Source: a virus
Length of the DNA: 29,243 nucleotides
Reading direction: 5' to 3' (one strand)
Virus record (IMG/VR): IMGVR_UViG_3300027747_004764
Span: 1-29,243 of that record
This document shows, one piece after another, positions 1 through 8,602 of this stretch; position 1 is the stretch's first letter, and the number at the start of each line of letters is the position of its first letter. Made by a program: the position numbers and the translations under genes. The notes beneath the pieces are model-generated. The model did not search any database. It saw nothing but the letters and a program-made list of their open reading frames with translations, and was not told the DNA's origin.

Positions 1-1497
1 AACAAAATATACACCTAAAAAGCGCTTGTCAAAAAGGGTTGGTTGTTTGTCAGTATCTCTATTTATTCCAATAAATTTACCTGACTGTCTGTGTGTTGCA
101 CCTTGAACTTTAAAAGAAACAAAATTATTTAGATATACATAGTTTTTTAAGTTTTCTGCTAGCCCAAGTGCCAACCGTTGATTGGTATCTAATTCAATAA
201 CTGAAAACTCATTTGAAGTGTTTTTATTAGTTTTTCTAAGATTGCCAAATTGAAAAGTCGGTGTGCCCTTTGAAGCAGCACCTATAAATGGATTAATGTA
301 GAATTTTTTTAATACAGGATCTAGCTCATCTACGCTATTTCTAAAAGTTTCTATATTAAATTCTTTTCCTGTATAGTTATAAGAATGAACATTTTTTGTG
401 TTAATTTGTGTTTGTGAATACATACCTGCTATAGTATCAAAGCTATATGAGTCAAGATTACCTTCAGCTTGAAAAAAAGGAGCATATGGTGGTGTAAATA
501 CTACATTAAATATAGGCAATTTTCCTGTTTCTTTATTAGTATATCCTGCAACTTTAAATGTTTCAAGATATTCTATTCCAGGTGACATACTACCATTAGA
601 GAAATCTATAGCATTATTAAAGACAGTATAAAAGCTTCTTAAGCTATATTTTTTTGGATATCTTTCAAGCTGTAGGATACATGGGCTGTAATTTGATGTG
701 GCACTACTTACATGTCTTTCAAGCAAATAATTAACAGTATCAATGCATTTATATTCACCTGGAGCAGAAAAAAAGATTGTAGTGGATCCTTGATCAAAAT
801 TTACAAATTGAGGGGGAGTGTTGTTTATGTCTTCTAGTCCTTCAGCAAGAGCAGCAGAAAGAGCTGACCCAGTGGTAATACGTCTATCTGAATTGCTTAA
901 ATTTTGAATTTCTTTTTTATCTTTAACATTTAAATATTTTGCAGTAGAAAAATAACTATTTTTTTCTTTTAAAATTTCATAATCTAAATCCCAAAAATAA
1001 AGTTTTTTTAATTTACCATCCATACTGCCATCATCAATTTCTTCAGTATCATAAATTGCAAAATTAAAAGATAGTAAAAAAAACTGTTTTACTGTTTCAT
1101 CAGAAGTGTTAGTATTTTGAGTGGCTAATTTGGGCATTATACTTACTACAAGAATATCTCTACTATCACCTGCAAATAGATATGGACCTGATTTATCTTG
1201 AGCTGCAGGGTTTAATGTAGTGCCTAGATTATAATAAATAGGGTTTGCAGGGTCAACAGTAGCATCAAAACTGCTTTCAATATTGTCATATCTATTATCA
1301 ATGATTATATAGCCACTGTGGTATGGGTTGTCAATACTATCTTCTATGTTGAGTACTTTAATAGAGCTGGGTGACAGTAGCTTGAGTCTGCCATCTAGTG
1401 ATCCTAGAAAAACTCTAAAATCGTAAAAATTATTATTTATTAAATAAGAAAAATCACTAAATTTAGATTCTTCTGTTGCGGGTAAAGATTCACTCAT
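1..1497 (-). CDS. Probable baseplate hub protein, gp27-like (partial, C-terminus off the window)
   Basis: The reading frame is open from an ATG at 1497 to the left edge, giving 499 residues without a stop, so the C-terminus is missing. Near the edge it has a motif of the type GATHRQSGKFIGI followed by FDKRFLGVYFV. Phage hub proteins of the gp27/gp44 type often carry a similar G-T-R-R-x-G-x-F-I segment followed by FD-x-K-LLG-x-W. It is the last visible gene of the tail cluster, downstream of a gp53-like and a gp48-like gene, where a hub gene is expected. Its ATG overlaps the TGA of the upstream gene (ATGA), which suggests translational coupling. No signal peptide or membrane segment is seen. 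The hub assignment rests on a motif resemblance and position; another baseplate protein is possible. Confidence 0.5.
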   Translation of the reverse strand, partial: MSESLPATEESKFSDFSYLINNNFYDFRVFLGSLDGRLKLLSPSSIKVLNIEDSIDNPYHSGYIIIDNRYDNIESSFDATVDPANPIYYNLGTTLNPAAQDKSGPYLFAGDSRDILVVSIMPKLATQNTNTSDETVKQFFLLSFNFAIYDTEEIDDGSMDGKLKKLYFWDLDYEILKEKNSYFSTAKYLNVKDKKEIQNLSNSDRRITTGSALSAALAEGLEDINNTPPQFVNFDQGSTTIFFSAPGEYKCIDTVNYLLERHVSSATSNYSPCILQLERYPKKYSLRSFYTVFNNAIDFSNGSMSPGIEYLETFKVAGYTNKETGKLPIFNVVFTPPYAPFFQAEGNLDSYSFDTIAGMYSQTQINTKNVHSYNYTGKEFNIETFRNSVDELDPVLKKFYINPFIGAASKGTPTFQFGNLRKTNKNTSNEFSVIELDTNQRLALGLAENLKNYVYLNNFVSFKVQGATHRQSGKFIGINRDTDKQPTLFDKRFLGVYFV

Positions 1498-1859
1498 GAC
1501 AATTGAGATTTAATATTATTAATTAGCGGGGCAACTAAGTTTGATTTTAAAGCTTTTATTATTGTGCCTGCAGAAGGCTGTATTACTGGGTTATTAATAT
1601 TGTTTACTAGACATAATAGCCACCACAGCTCTATTGTATTATATATATTGTAGCTTGCTATAGTCCAAGGCATTTTTCGTGTAATTGTGAAGTAAAAAAA
1701 CTGTGAGGGGTCTAAATTTGGTATCAAATCAATTTTTTTAATAATATTATAAAAATACTTGTTATCTTTTGTTTGGTACATTTTAAAAATGTTTTCATAT
1801 CTGAAATTATTTAAAGGTATTAATTCAGGTATGCTGTTTTGATAATTACCTAAGTCCAT
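1494..1859 (-). CDS. Baseplate wedge subunit, gp53-like
   Basis: This 121-residue protein has an aromatic core reading roughly MPWTIASYNIYNTIELWWLL, then an N-N-x-x-NP motif and a short Gly-containing turn. That pattern is typical of the LysM-like fold of gp53-family wedge proteins, in which the S-x-x-x-Y...LWW..L..N motif recurs. T4 gp53 is longer, so this is a compact version. In T4 the wedge protein joins wedges to each other around the hub. I chose the ATG at 1859, 7 nt after the stop of the upstream gene; a longer frame reaches 1910 but would overlap that gene. The TGA overlaps the next start as ATGA. The call is an inference from motif and tail-cluster context. Confidence 0.55.
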   Translation of the reverse strand: MDLGNYQNSIPELIPLNNFRYENIFKMYQTKDNKYFYNIIKKIDLIPNLDPSQFFYFTITRKMPWTIASYNIYNTIELWWLLCLVNNINNPVIQPSAGTIIKALKSNLVAPLINNIKSQLS

Positions 1860-1866
1860 ATTTTTA

Positions 1867-3384
1867 TTACTTCTTTGGTAGAGCAAATTCTGGTGCTTGT
1901 ATTTGGCCACTGCCTACAGCATCAGGCCACCCACCTACTTGATAATTAACAGGTGTATTTGCTCCTGATTGATTTCCAATATTAGCTCCTCCAATGTTAG
2001 AACTGCCTGCATTACTGTTTCCGGTACCGCGTATTGCTTTGTCCAAATCTACTGTTAATGCAGAAGCAAGGCTTGTTTTACCTAGGACAGTATATGCCAT
2101 AAAGTTTCTTGTCTCAGCAACAAGTGATTTTAATGTTATTTTTATAATATATGCATCTGGAATAATAGCAAAAAATTCTTTAACACTAACAGAAGAACCT
2201 ACATTTTTTACTGATCCAATATTATTTGCATCTCCAGGTAAATAAGAAGTGTTGGGGTCTACAGTGCTGTTAATAGCTTCAAGTTCTACTCTTTCTTGCA
2301 CATCGAGATTAAATTTTAACTCTCTTCTTGATCCTTTGAAATCTACAGCTATGCCTGTTACATAACAAAATGGATAAAATTTTTGTCCTGGTATTTCAGC
2401 TTGATATATTACAGGTGGCTCCACAAGATTTCTATTGACTCTAGCAGGTTTATTTTGATACAAAAGAAGAAATATTAATTGCCAATTTTTAATTACTTGA
2501 TTAAAATTAATATTACCAGTGTTTATAAGAGGAAAAGTAAAAGAAAATTCTTCACCTTCAGATGGAAAATTATAAAATTTAGCTTTTTCTTGAAAAGAAT
2601 ATCCAAATGGCTGTGATATTGCACCAGCTATACCAGCTATGTTGTTTAATGTTTCTGTTCCAGACTTTATAAGATTCAATACATTCATGTTGCTATCATC
2701 TCCATAAAGATTATTTGACGAGCTATAATAATCGTCAAAATAAGGCAGAATATACTGCCATCCTGTGTCTACTGATGGGTATAAATTTTTGTATGCATTT
2801 AAAATAGGTGATTCTAAAACAGGATTTTCATCTGCAGCTTTTGTATTGTAGAAATCTCTAATACTGTTTCCTAGATCAGTTAATACATTTTCACCTGTAG
2901 CAACATTTTCAGCTGTTGGATCTTTGCTTGTTGTATTGACTGCAGCTCCAGTAATCCAATAAGCACCTTGAACAAAGTTATCTCTTAATTTTTTAAGTAC
3001 AGAAGCAAATTTTTTACCGGATTCACCAGCGCTTCCATTTTCTAACGATGTTATTACATTATCTGCACCTTGAGCAGCATTAGCAAAAGAATAAGCAATA
3101 GAAGAGATGAATGCGTTTGTTTTTAATCTCTTTTCTTTTAAAAATATTCGTGGTGTTTCAGCTCGAGCTATATTACCGGGCTTAGAATATGTCCAAGGAT
3201 AATCATTTACAACATTAATAGTTGTAAGAGTGGGTTTAGATGAATTAGTTAAAAAATTTTTGCCTTGAGTGCTTGTAGCTGGCTTCAGGCTTGGAACTAT
3301 GCTATCTAATACATCCAATGGTGTAGAATTTTTAGCTTTATCTACTGTACCTGTATAATCAAATGTCCAGAGTCTGTTGGGCAT
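1867..3384 (-). CDS. Baseplate tail-tube cap-like structural protein (gp48-like)
   Basis: This 505-residue protein has an aromatic N-terminus, a low-complexity middle rich in Ser, Asn and Gly, and a conserved-looking segment around residues 270-420. That segment contains QPFGYSF, a PPVIYQAEIPG-type motif, YPFCYVTGIAVDFKGSRR and IPDAYIIKITLKSL. The combination of PP-x-x-Y-x-v-x-IPG, a 'vdF-G-x-RR' strand and 'IPDAY-x-v-x-I-x-L-x-SL' is what I associate with T4-type gp48/gp54 proteins that nucleate or cap the tail tube on the baseplate. It sits between the tape-measure-like gene and the gp53-like gene, in line with that role. The tail is Gly/Asn-rich. It starts at ATG 3384, 19 nt after the upstream stop. 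Function is inferred; gp48 and gp54 cannot be told apart by eye. Confidence 0.45.
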   Translation of the reverse strand: MPNRLWTFDYTGTVDKAKNSTPLDVLDSIVPSLKPATSTQGKNFLTNSSKPTLTTINVVNDYPWTYSKPGNIARAETPRIFLKEKRLKTNAFISSIAYSFANAAQGADNVITSLENGSAGESGKKFASVLKKLRDNFVQGAYWITGAAVNTTSKDPTAENVATGENVLTDLGNSIRDFYNTKAADENPVLESPILNAYKNLYPSVDTGWQYILPYFDDYYSSSNNLYGDDSNMNVLNLIKSGTETLNNIAGIAGAISQPFGYSFQEKAKFYNFPSEGEEFSFTFPLINTGNINFNQVIKNWQLIFLLLYQNKPARVNRNLVEPPVIYQAEIPGQKFYPFCYVTGIAVDFKGSRRELKFNLDVQERVELEAINSTVDPNTSYLPGDANNIGSVKNVGSSVSVKEFFAIIPDAYIIKITLKSLVAETRNFMAYTVLGKTSLASALTVDLDKAIRGTGNSNAGSSNIGGANIGNQSGANTPVNYQVGGWPDAVGSGQIQAPEFALPKK

Positions 3385-3403
3385 ATATTAATACTTATTA
3401 GTA

Positions 3404-5497
3404 TTATCTGCTCTCACGATAGCTTTTGGACGTTGTGGGAGATATGGTAATATTAGTTAAATTTTTACTGTTGTTTACAAAATTAGAACTCTTAGTTGTT
3501 TGATCTGCTAGAGCTCGAGCTAATGTATTAATTTCATTAGCAACTTGTTTGGTCATTGCACTGCTTTCTGCTAGCTGTCTGTCTACAGTTTTGTTAGTTT
3601 TTTCAACAACAGTCATGAGAGCTTTGAGTGTTTGAACTGTTTCTTCTGATCCACCTCTGAGTGTTTTGAGATCCTTTACACCAATAATGTTATCATTGGG
3701 GCTAAATGGTATGGGTCTTTGACCGGGGCGTGATAAAAAGTCTTGCTGCATATTTTCCCATGGACTTGGAATGCCTTTTTCATAGCTTTCTTGGATTTGT
3801 TCGCCCATGATTTCTCCTGCAGTGTTGCCTAGTTCAAATACCTGTTCAGTTAAATCAGCATCAAATCGTTCTTTAAGTCTATCTGCAGCTGCAGAATCTT
3901 TGAGAAATGGTGTGTACCTGGCTAAATGCTCAGCAGAACCAAAGATAAATTTGTTAGTGGCATCAGGTATTTGTAGAATTAGATTAGCATAAGTTTTAAG
4001 TGTTTCTTCAAGAGTTTTATCTTCTTTATAATATAAATCTTGCCATTTTTTGAGTTGTTTAGCTACTGTACCTTGAGCATCTTCTGTACCCAAAATACCA
4101 AAAGAATAAAAATTAGTAACACCTTCACCCAAAGCTTCCATGCCTTTTTCATATTTGTTTTTTGCAGTAATTTCACCCTTTTCTTCTTGTCTTTGATTTG
4201 CTTTGTAAGTTTCATATGAAATTCCTAACTGCGCTAAAGAATGCATAGCTCCTTCTATAATAGGAATTGCTTTAGATGCTGCGCCTGCTATATTTCTAAC
4301 GCCTTTGCTTTCTTGCAGAAGCCCCTTTAAATTTTCTACTCTGCCTAGAGTGTTTTCTTTTAACCAAGCTGTAGCTTTAGCCCATTGTTCTTCAAACTTT
4401 ACACCTTCTTCCATTCCAACTCCTCCCACCATGTCTCTAATAATTTCTTTGCCACTGGTTTTTACATATTCAGGCAATTCTTTGGTTGCTTGTATGATAT
4501 CCTCTATTATAGATGTTTTTACCTTTACTAGCTCTCTAATGTCTTCTGGTCTATACCCGCGCTCTTTTAAATCTTTCAATGTAGCAGTTAATTGTCTATA
4601 CATGCTATCAGGTTTATCAATATTATCTAATATGCTATCAAGCTGTAATATGTTTTTACTTAAAAATTCATCTTCACTTTTTGCTAATAGCTCAATTTTC
4701 TTTGCATAGTCAAGCTCTTTCATGCTTCCTAACATTTCATCTACATTTATTTTTTTTCCATTTATAGCTTCATCAAATGCTTCTTTAAAGCCTAAAGCTT
4801 TAGGATCTGTTGTTGCACCTCTTATAACTAGGTTCTCTATAGTTACTTCAATAGGCTCACCATTGCGAAGAGCTTCAGTTAGAGGGTCTGTTACTCTAGT
4901 TACAGGTTTTTTTGGTACTATTTCTGCTACATTTTCTGATGCTTTTGCAGCAGCTTCACCTGCTTTTTCTGCAGCTTCAGTTGCTTCTTTAACTGCATTT
5001 ATAATCTTACCCTTACTACCTTCACCAGCTTTTGCAGCAGCTTCAGTTGCTTCTTTAACTGCATTTATAATCTTACCCTTACTACCACCTGATACAAGAT
5101 AGTCCTTTAATAGCTCAAGCACACCTAGTCCAGATGCTAAAGCGCCAAGTACTCTTAATAAATCTGATATCCAAGATGATTCTTTTTTAGCAATTCTTGT
5201 TTCTATTTTTGGGGGTTTAGGAAGAACAGTTTTAAGCACTCTACCAAGCTGTGCTAACACCTCGTCATTAATACTATCCAAATTTACCGGTACTGCTTGA
5301 TATATTCTTTGCTTGCGTCTCAATCTTGAATAGCTATTTTTTTCTTTCTGTTCATCGGACATATTATCTTGAAATAAAGATGTAAATCGGGTTGTATTGT
5401 CTTCATTCTTAGATTGAGATACATTAAGAAATTCAAGAATAGAATTAACTTTTTGATCTAAGCTATCTAGATTATTAGTTAGTACATCATCGGTCAT
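3404..5497 (-). CDS. Tail tape-measure-like protein
   Basis: This 697-residue, mostly helical protein is rich in Ala, Glu and Lys. It has a predicted hydrophobic helix near residues 110-135 (SWISDLLRVLGALASGLGVLE) and a duplicated 22-residue alanine-rich helix near residues 138-180. Long coiled-coil-like stretches follow, then a Ser/Thr/Asn-rich C-terminus. These are common features of tape-measure proteins, which fill the tail tube and set its length. Position also fits: it lies after tube and assembly-factor genes and before tube cap and hub genes. T4 gp29 is shorter (about 590 residues) and no sequence match to it is obvious. The ATG is at 5497, with a CATAAATA box 6 nt upstream. A different baseplate-associated coiled-coil protein cannot be excluded. 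Confidence 0.5.
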   Translation of the reverse strand: MTDDVLTNNLDSLDQKVNSILEFLNVSQSKNEDNTTRFTSLFQDNMSDEQKEKNSYSRLRRKQRIYQAVPVNLDSINDEVLAQLGRVLKTVLPKPPKIETRIAKKESSWISDLLRVLGALASGLGVLELLKDYLVSGGSKGKIINAVKEATEAAAKAGEGSKGKIINAVKEATEAAEKAGEAAAKASENVAEIVPKKPVTRVTDPLTEALRNGEPIEVTIENLVIRGATTDPKALGFKEAFDEAINGKKINVDEMLGSMKELDYAKKIELLAKSEDEFLSKNILQLDSILDNIDKPDSMYRQLTATLKDLKERGYRPEDIRELVKVKTSIIEDIIQATKELPEYVKTSGKEIIRDMVGGVGMEEGVKFEEQWAKATAWLKENTLGRVENLKGLLQESKGVRNIAGAASKAIPIIEGAMHSLAQLGISYETYKANQRQEEKGEITAKNKYEKGMEALGEGVTNFYSFGILGTEDAQGTVAKQLKKWQDLYYKEDKTLEETLKTYANLILQIPDATNKFIFGSAEHLARYTPFLKDSAAADRLKERFDADLTEQVFELGNTAGEIMGEQIQESYEKGIPSPWENMQQDFLSRPGQRPIPFSPNDNIIGVKDLKTLRGGSEETVQTLKALMTVVEKTNKTVDRQLAESSAMTKQVANEINTLARALADQTTKSSNFVNNSKNLTNITISPTTSKSYRESR
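4955..5086 (-). repeat. 66-bp in-frame tandem repeat in the tape-measure-like gene
   Basis: Two adjacent 66-bp units (4955-5020 and 5021-5086) are nearly identical: their right-hand 50 bp (4971-5020 and 5037-5086) match perfectly, and the left 16 bp differ at a few positions. Each unit encodes 22 residues beginning SKGKIINAVKEATEA. The unit is a multiple of three, so the frame is kept and one helical segment is added. Confidence 0.9.
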
Positions 5498-5503
5498 TTA
5501 AAA

Positions 5504-5511
5504 TATTTATG
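5504..5511 (-). promoter_or_regulatory. Candidate late promoter box CATAAATA
   Basis: On the minus strand the octamer CATAAATA matches the T4 late -10 box TATAAATA at 7 of 8 positions and lies 6 nt before the tape-measure-like ATG. A start site at the usual distance would leave almost no leader. No Shine-Dalgarno motif is seen. Confidence 0.4.
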
Positions 5512-5522
5512 AATATTTTAAA

Positions 5523-6248
5523 TTATAGTGTAAAAAGTGTCGGATCAATGCTTACTGAATAGTTCTTATTATTGATAGTAAACAGTGTTTTATCAAATTC
5601 TTTAAGGTTATTAATATAATCTACAATTTTAGAAGAAATTGCGATGGGTAGCTTCTCTACTATTTGAGTTTTTTGGTTAAATGTTAAATCATCTAAGTTT
5701 ATTGTTGTTTTGGGTGTTTTAATTGATTTTATATATTTAATAATTTCGTTTAAATAGACATTACCAAGAAAATTTACTTGACTATCGGAAATAATTTTTT
5801 TTGACTCTAAGTTTATAATTTTGTCTTTAATTAGTGAAGGTATTTCTACGTTTACAGTAATATCATTATCTTCAAGCACTGCAGTTTTTAAATCATTTGG
5901 TAAAGCTATATTATTAGAAAGGATTGGCGACAGATCAATTGTTTCTGTACCAAGGGTTCTGTAGGTTTTAGATAAAGATAACGCTCTCAAGCAAGTCAAA
6001 ATATAATTCTTGTCACTTACTAGTAAATTTAAATTTTTTTCTACTAAATTGTTTTGTATATACTCAGTTGTTAGGATGGAGAAATAAATTCCTGCATTTT
6101 CTTTTTCAAGAGCACATTGTATTGCTTCTTTTTGTTGTTTAGCTGTAAATCCAATAAAATTAGTCTTAAGATTTAATGAAGGTACAAATATTTCATGTTG
6201 TTTTGTCACTTCATTGAGTGAATTGAGTATGTCACTGAAATTATTCAC
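5523..6248 (-). CDS. Baseplate hub assembly factor, gp26/gp51-like (paralogue 2)
   Basis: This 241-residue protein opens with an 'IFVPSLNLKTNFIGFTAKQQKEAI' type segment (residues 20-43). It continues with a helical region (NYILTCLRALSLS, near 80-95) and an EKLP...I..I.DYI segment near 195-212. T4-type gp26 hub proteins share the layout 'x-PS-x-x...F-x-FTxKQ-K', an aspartate-rich middle and a central LR-x-x-S helix. It is clearly related to the gene just upstream (shared FTxKQ-like, LR-x-x-S and EKLP-x-x-I motifs), so the pair looks like an ancient duplication. The start is GTG at 6248, directly abutting the upstream TAA with no gap, which implies translational coupling. T4 uses both gp26 and gp51 in hub assembly; which one this matches is unresolved. 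Confidence 0.5.
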   Translation of the reverse strand: MNNFSDILNSLNEVTKQHEIFVPSLNLKTNFIGFTAKQQKEAIQCALEKENAGIYFSILTTEYIQNNLVEKNLNLLVSDKNYILTCLRALSLSKTYRTLGTETIDLSPILSNNIALPNDLKTAVLEDNDITVNVEIPSLIKDKIINLESKKIISDSQVNFLGNVYLNEIIKYIKSIKTPKTTINLDDLTFNQKTQIVEKLPIAISSKIVDYINNLKEFDKTLFTINNKNYSVSIDPTLFTL

Positions 6249-7109
6249 TTAACTACTTATAGGTTTTGCAGAATTATCCATGGCTTTGCGAGTTTCTTGC
6301 ATTTTCTTAGACATTTCTTCTGTATAATTGTTGATAAGAATGATATTTTCTGTTAGCGTATTGTTATCGGCATAAAATGCATCAAAATTTAATTTATGTA
6401 CTAGTGCATACTGAATATCGTAAAGATGTTTTAGGTCAACCGTTAAAAGTAGTTTGAGCATTTCAAATAACGACATATTAAATGGATTAATTGGCAATTT
6501 ATTATGAGTATCTATTGTTAGAGATACATTAGTAAATGCATTTTCTATGTTTTGTTTTGTTTTATTAATGTCATTAATTATATAAGCGGGTAGCTTTTCA
6601 AAAATTATTTTTTTCTCTTCTGTTGTTAGTGTATTGAAATTAATAATTTTTAACTCATTAGCTGTTTTAATGTCTATCTGGTCAATACTACTGAGTAGTA
6701 TGTCAAAAATATTGTTAAAATGAAGAGATTTAGGTAGTGATAATTTTATTTTAAAGGAATTATTTTCTATTGTATAGTTGTTATTAAGATTAATGTTGAA
6801 AAAAGTGTTGTATGCTGGTAGTAAATTTACTTTTGTAAGTATGTTTTGTTTTTTTAATTCTATTTCAGGAGAAATTGAAGCGAGGCGCAGTAGAAACAGT
6901 AAGCAAAATTTATCATAATTAGTTAAAACATCGTCTGTGTTTAAATTTTGAATATTTTCAAGTAAAACACTTTCAAAACAAATATTAATAGCTTCTTCGT
7001 CTTTGTTTTGTATAAATTTATTGAGAACTTTGAGCTGTTTGAATGTTAGTTCTTTTATAAACAATTTTTTTTTGCTTATAATAGTGGTATAACTTAAGAA
7101 AAAATCCAT
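6249..7109 (-). CDS. Baseplate hub assembly factor, gp26/gp51-like (paralogue 1)
   Basis: This 286-residue protein starts with a strand/helix unit KKLFIKELTFKQLKVLNKFI (about residues 14-33). A helical CLLFLLRLASISPEIEL follows near 88-104, then an EKLPAYIINDI segment near 170. The layout parallels the gp26-type baseplate hub family and the neighbouring 241-residue protein. It is rich in Asn, Ile, Lys and Leu and has no signal peptide or membrane segment. Its ATG overlaps the TAA of the upstream gene by one base (TAATG), and its TAA abuts the next GTG, so three genes form a tightly coupled block. It probably acts in building the baseplate hub before tail tube polymerisation, by analogy with T4; this is an inference from family resemblance. 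Confidence 0.5.
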   Translation of the reverse strand: MDFFLSYTTIISKKKLFIKELTFKQLKVLNKFIQNKDEEAINICFESVLLENIQNLNTDDVLTNYDKFCLLFLLRLASISPEIELKKQNILTKVNLLPAYNTFFNINLNNNYTIENNSFKIKLSLPKSLHFNNIFDILLSSIDQIDIKTANELKIINFNTLTTEEKKIIFEKLPAYIINDINKTKQNIENAFTNVSLTIDTHNKLPINPFNMSLFEMLKLLLTVDLKHLYDIQYALVHKLNFDAFYADNNTLTENIILINNYTEEMSKKMQETRKAMDNSAKPISS

Positions 7110-8017
7110 TATAAGAAGCCAAGAGGATTGATGCTACCTATACCATTCTGGAAAGTTGTAATTCTAGGTATATCACCATTAGAAATTCTATTCACTACAT
7201 CTTGAACGGGTAGATATAGTCCTGACTCTATAGTATAGTTTGAATAGGTCCATCTTGTCATAAAATTATTTACCACTTCATCAGTGTAATTAAAGCTTTG
7301 TTCACCAACATTATACGGCATACAGTTATAGAAATGCCAGACTTTTCTGGGTATCATAGATATGCTGTTTAGTGTTCTTCCGTACTGTAATAATGTGATA
7401 TTACATTTCATATTGTAAAAGTCTCTTGAACCGTTTACATCACCAGGCCTGGAAACCATGCCATAATGTGATCCAAGAATTATCCATGGTCTTATTACAT
7501 TATCGATAAATGATGTGTTTGTGTCTCTAAATTCAATAGTCAGTGTGTGGGGTTCAGCTTGTCTGTTACTTCCTAAAATACCTGGTAGAAATCCTCTATT
7601 GTTTGGAACAGATGCTGAATCAATATTAAACTGTTCAGAAGGAATTGAAATAGAATAAGCAAATAAACAGCCAATAATTCTTTGAAGAGGGAAACTTTTT
7701 AAAATAGAAACAGATGTAGATATATCCCATCCTTTTTTACCACCATCTGTAATCTCTAGTCCTTGAATTATATCAGATCTTAATGCAACAGGATAGTTGT
7801 CTATGACAATAATCCACTGAGTTGACATAGGAAGCGCAGTAAACCACGATTCCATTTGAAATAGAAAATAATCTCTAGGACTAATTAAAGGTACACCAGG
7901 TATATTGAACCCAAATAACTCTGTTATTTGAGGAGCAAAAGAAGGATTTTGACCATTGAATAACCCTGTAAAGTTATTCTGAATACCTTGAAGTGCTGAG
8001 GTGAACGGATTATTCAC
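7109..8017 (-). CDS. Tube-fold baseplate/tail protein (gp54- or gp19-like)
   Basis: This 302-residue protein has a Gly/Asn-rich N-terminus and then a region that reads like the tail-tube/initiator fold. It contains a strand with HTLTIEFRDTNTSFIDNVIRPW (near 156-177), a WIILGSHYGM segment, a 'YNMKCNITLLQYGR' strand and a terminal F-x-x-R-W-TYSNYTIE strand. Tube-like proteins commonly have an 'R-PW...y' helix followed by strands ending in f-x-x-x-Y. Size is near T4 gp54 (about 320 residues), which starts tube growth on the baseplate. The start is GTG at 8017, with ATTAAATA 5 nt upstream; no in-frame ATG occurs until about residue 51, which is too far in. The gp54 role is a guess from fold, size and place after the tube gene. 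Confidence 0.45.
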   Translation of the reverse strand: MNNPFTSALQGIQNNFTGLFNGQNPSFAPQITELFGFNIPGVPLISPRDYFLFQMESWFTALPMSTQWIIVIDNYPVALRSDIIQGLEITDGGKKGWDISTSVSILKSFPLQRIIGCLFAYSISIPSEQFNIDSASVPNNRGFLPGILGSNRQAEPHTLTIEFRDTNTSFIDNVIRPWIILGSHYGMVSRPGDVNGSRDFYNMKCNITLLQYGRTLNSISMIPRKVWHFYNCMPYNVGEQSFNYTDEVVNNFMTRWTYSNYTIESGLYLPVQDVVNRISNGDIPRITTFQNGIGSINPLGFL

Positions 8018-8022
8018 CTAAT

Positions 8023-8030
8023 TATTTAAT
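8023..8030 (-). promoter_or_regulatory. Candidate late promoter / start-proximal box ATTAAATA
   Basis: ATTAAATA on the minus strand lies 5 nt before the GTG start at 8017. It matches 6 of 8 positions of TATAAATA and overlaps the last base of the upstream tube gene. The same octamer at the same 5-nt spacing precedes the GTG at 17088. Confidence 0.3.
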
Positions 8031-8578
8031 TAATTTAGTTTTCTCCAGTAGTGAAACGCAATAGTAGCCACAAACTCAATTGTATTGCCAGTGCCCTCGG
8101 AGATATTGTATGCTAAAGGTCCAACACTTCTTACTGAAACACCCACAAGCTGATATTGAGCAACTTTGTTCATTTGATTGTCGAGTTGCACTAAATCAAT
8201 AATAGCTGTCTGCTTAGGAGCAAAGTAATTACCTGTAGAAGTAGAGTCACTGAAAATGTCCTGTGACCACTGTTCAAACTTCTGACGAATCTTGGATTGT
8301 GCATCAGCATAAAATGTTAATGTATATGCATCAGAACCTGGGTATGTTGCATTACCAGGTATATTGAAATTTAATCCCATGTAAGGAACTGATACATTGC
8401 TTATGGATCTTTCAGGTAATGTTGCAGTTTTTACATATACCAAATCATCTTGATCAAATGTTACATTAGAAGCACCTCCGGTATTAATGGATAATACACG
8501 GAAATTATAATCACGTGTAAACTCTCTGTTTTGCGCTACTCTATAAAAGTCATTAATTAATTGATTTACATCAGCCAT
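8030..8578 (-). CDS. Tail tube protein, gp19-like
   Basis: This 182-residue protein lies directly downstream of the sheath gene, the normal place for the tube gene in T4-like phages. T4 gp19 is 163 residues. The sequence shows an N-terminal helix (NQLINDFYRVAQNREFTRDYNFRV), a 'vktatLPER' turn, a 'vpymGLNFNIPGNATYPGSDAYTLTFYAD' region and a C-terminal strand ending VATIAFHYWRKLN. LP-x-R, nIPG-x-a-x-yPGs and t-x-TFyaD motifs are typical of gp19-family tubes. Hexameric rings of this protein would stack into the inner tube. The ATG at 8578 is preceded by AATAAATA at 5 nt; a GAGGA lies about 13 nt upstream, too far for an ordinary ribosome-binding site. Confidence 0.85.
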   Translation of the reverse strand: MADVNQLINDFYRVAQNREFTRDYNFRVLSINTGGASNVTFDQDDLVYVKTATLPERSISNVSVPYMGLNFNIPGNATYPGSDAYTLTFYADAQSKIRQKFEQWSQDIFSDSTSTGNYFAPKQTAIIDLVQLDNQMNKVAQYQLVGVSVRSVGPLAYNISEGTGNTIEFVATIAFHYWRKLN

Positions 8579-8583
8579 AAAAT

Positions 8584-8591
8584 TATTTATT
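8584..8591 (-). promoter_or_regulatory. Candidate late promoter box AATAAATA before tail tube
   Basis: AATAAATA (7 of 8 to the T4 late box) ends 5 nt before the tail tube ATG. It would allow the tube gene to be transcribed at a high level independently of the sheath gene. Confidence 0.4.
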
Positions 8592-8602
8592 CCTCTTCAT
8601 GT

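Noticed and set aside
4305-5102. Plus-strand frames of 126-134 residues opposite the tape-measure-like gene
   Set aside because: Low-complexity Ser/Ala-rich products mirroring a repeat-containing helical gene; no box or start signal upstream.
6240-6260. Programmed frameshift between the two gp26/gp51-like genes, like G/GT chaperones
   Set aside because: No slippery heptamer is seen, and the second gene starts with GTG directly after the TAA of the first, a normal coupled start.
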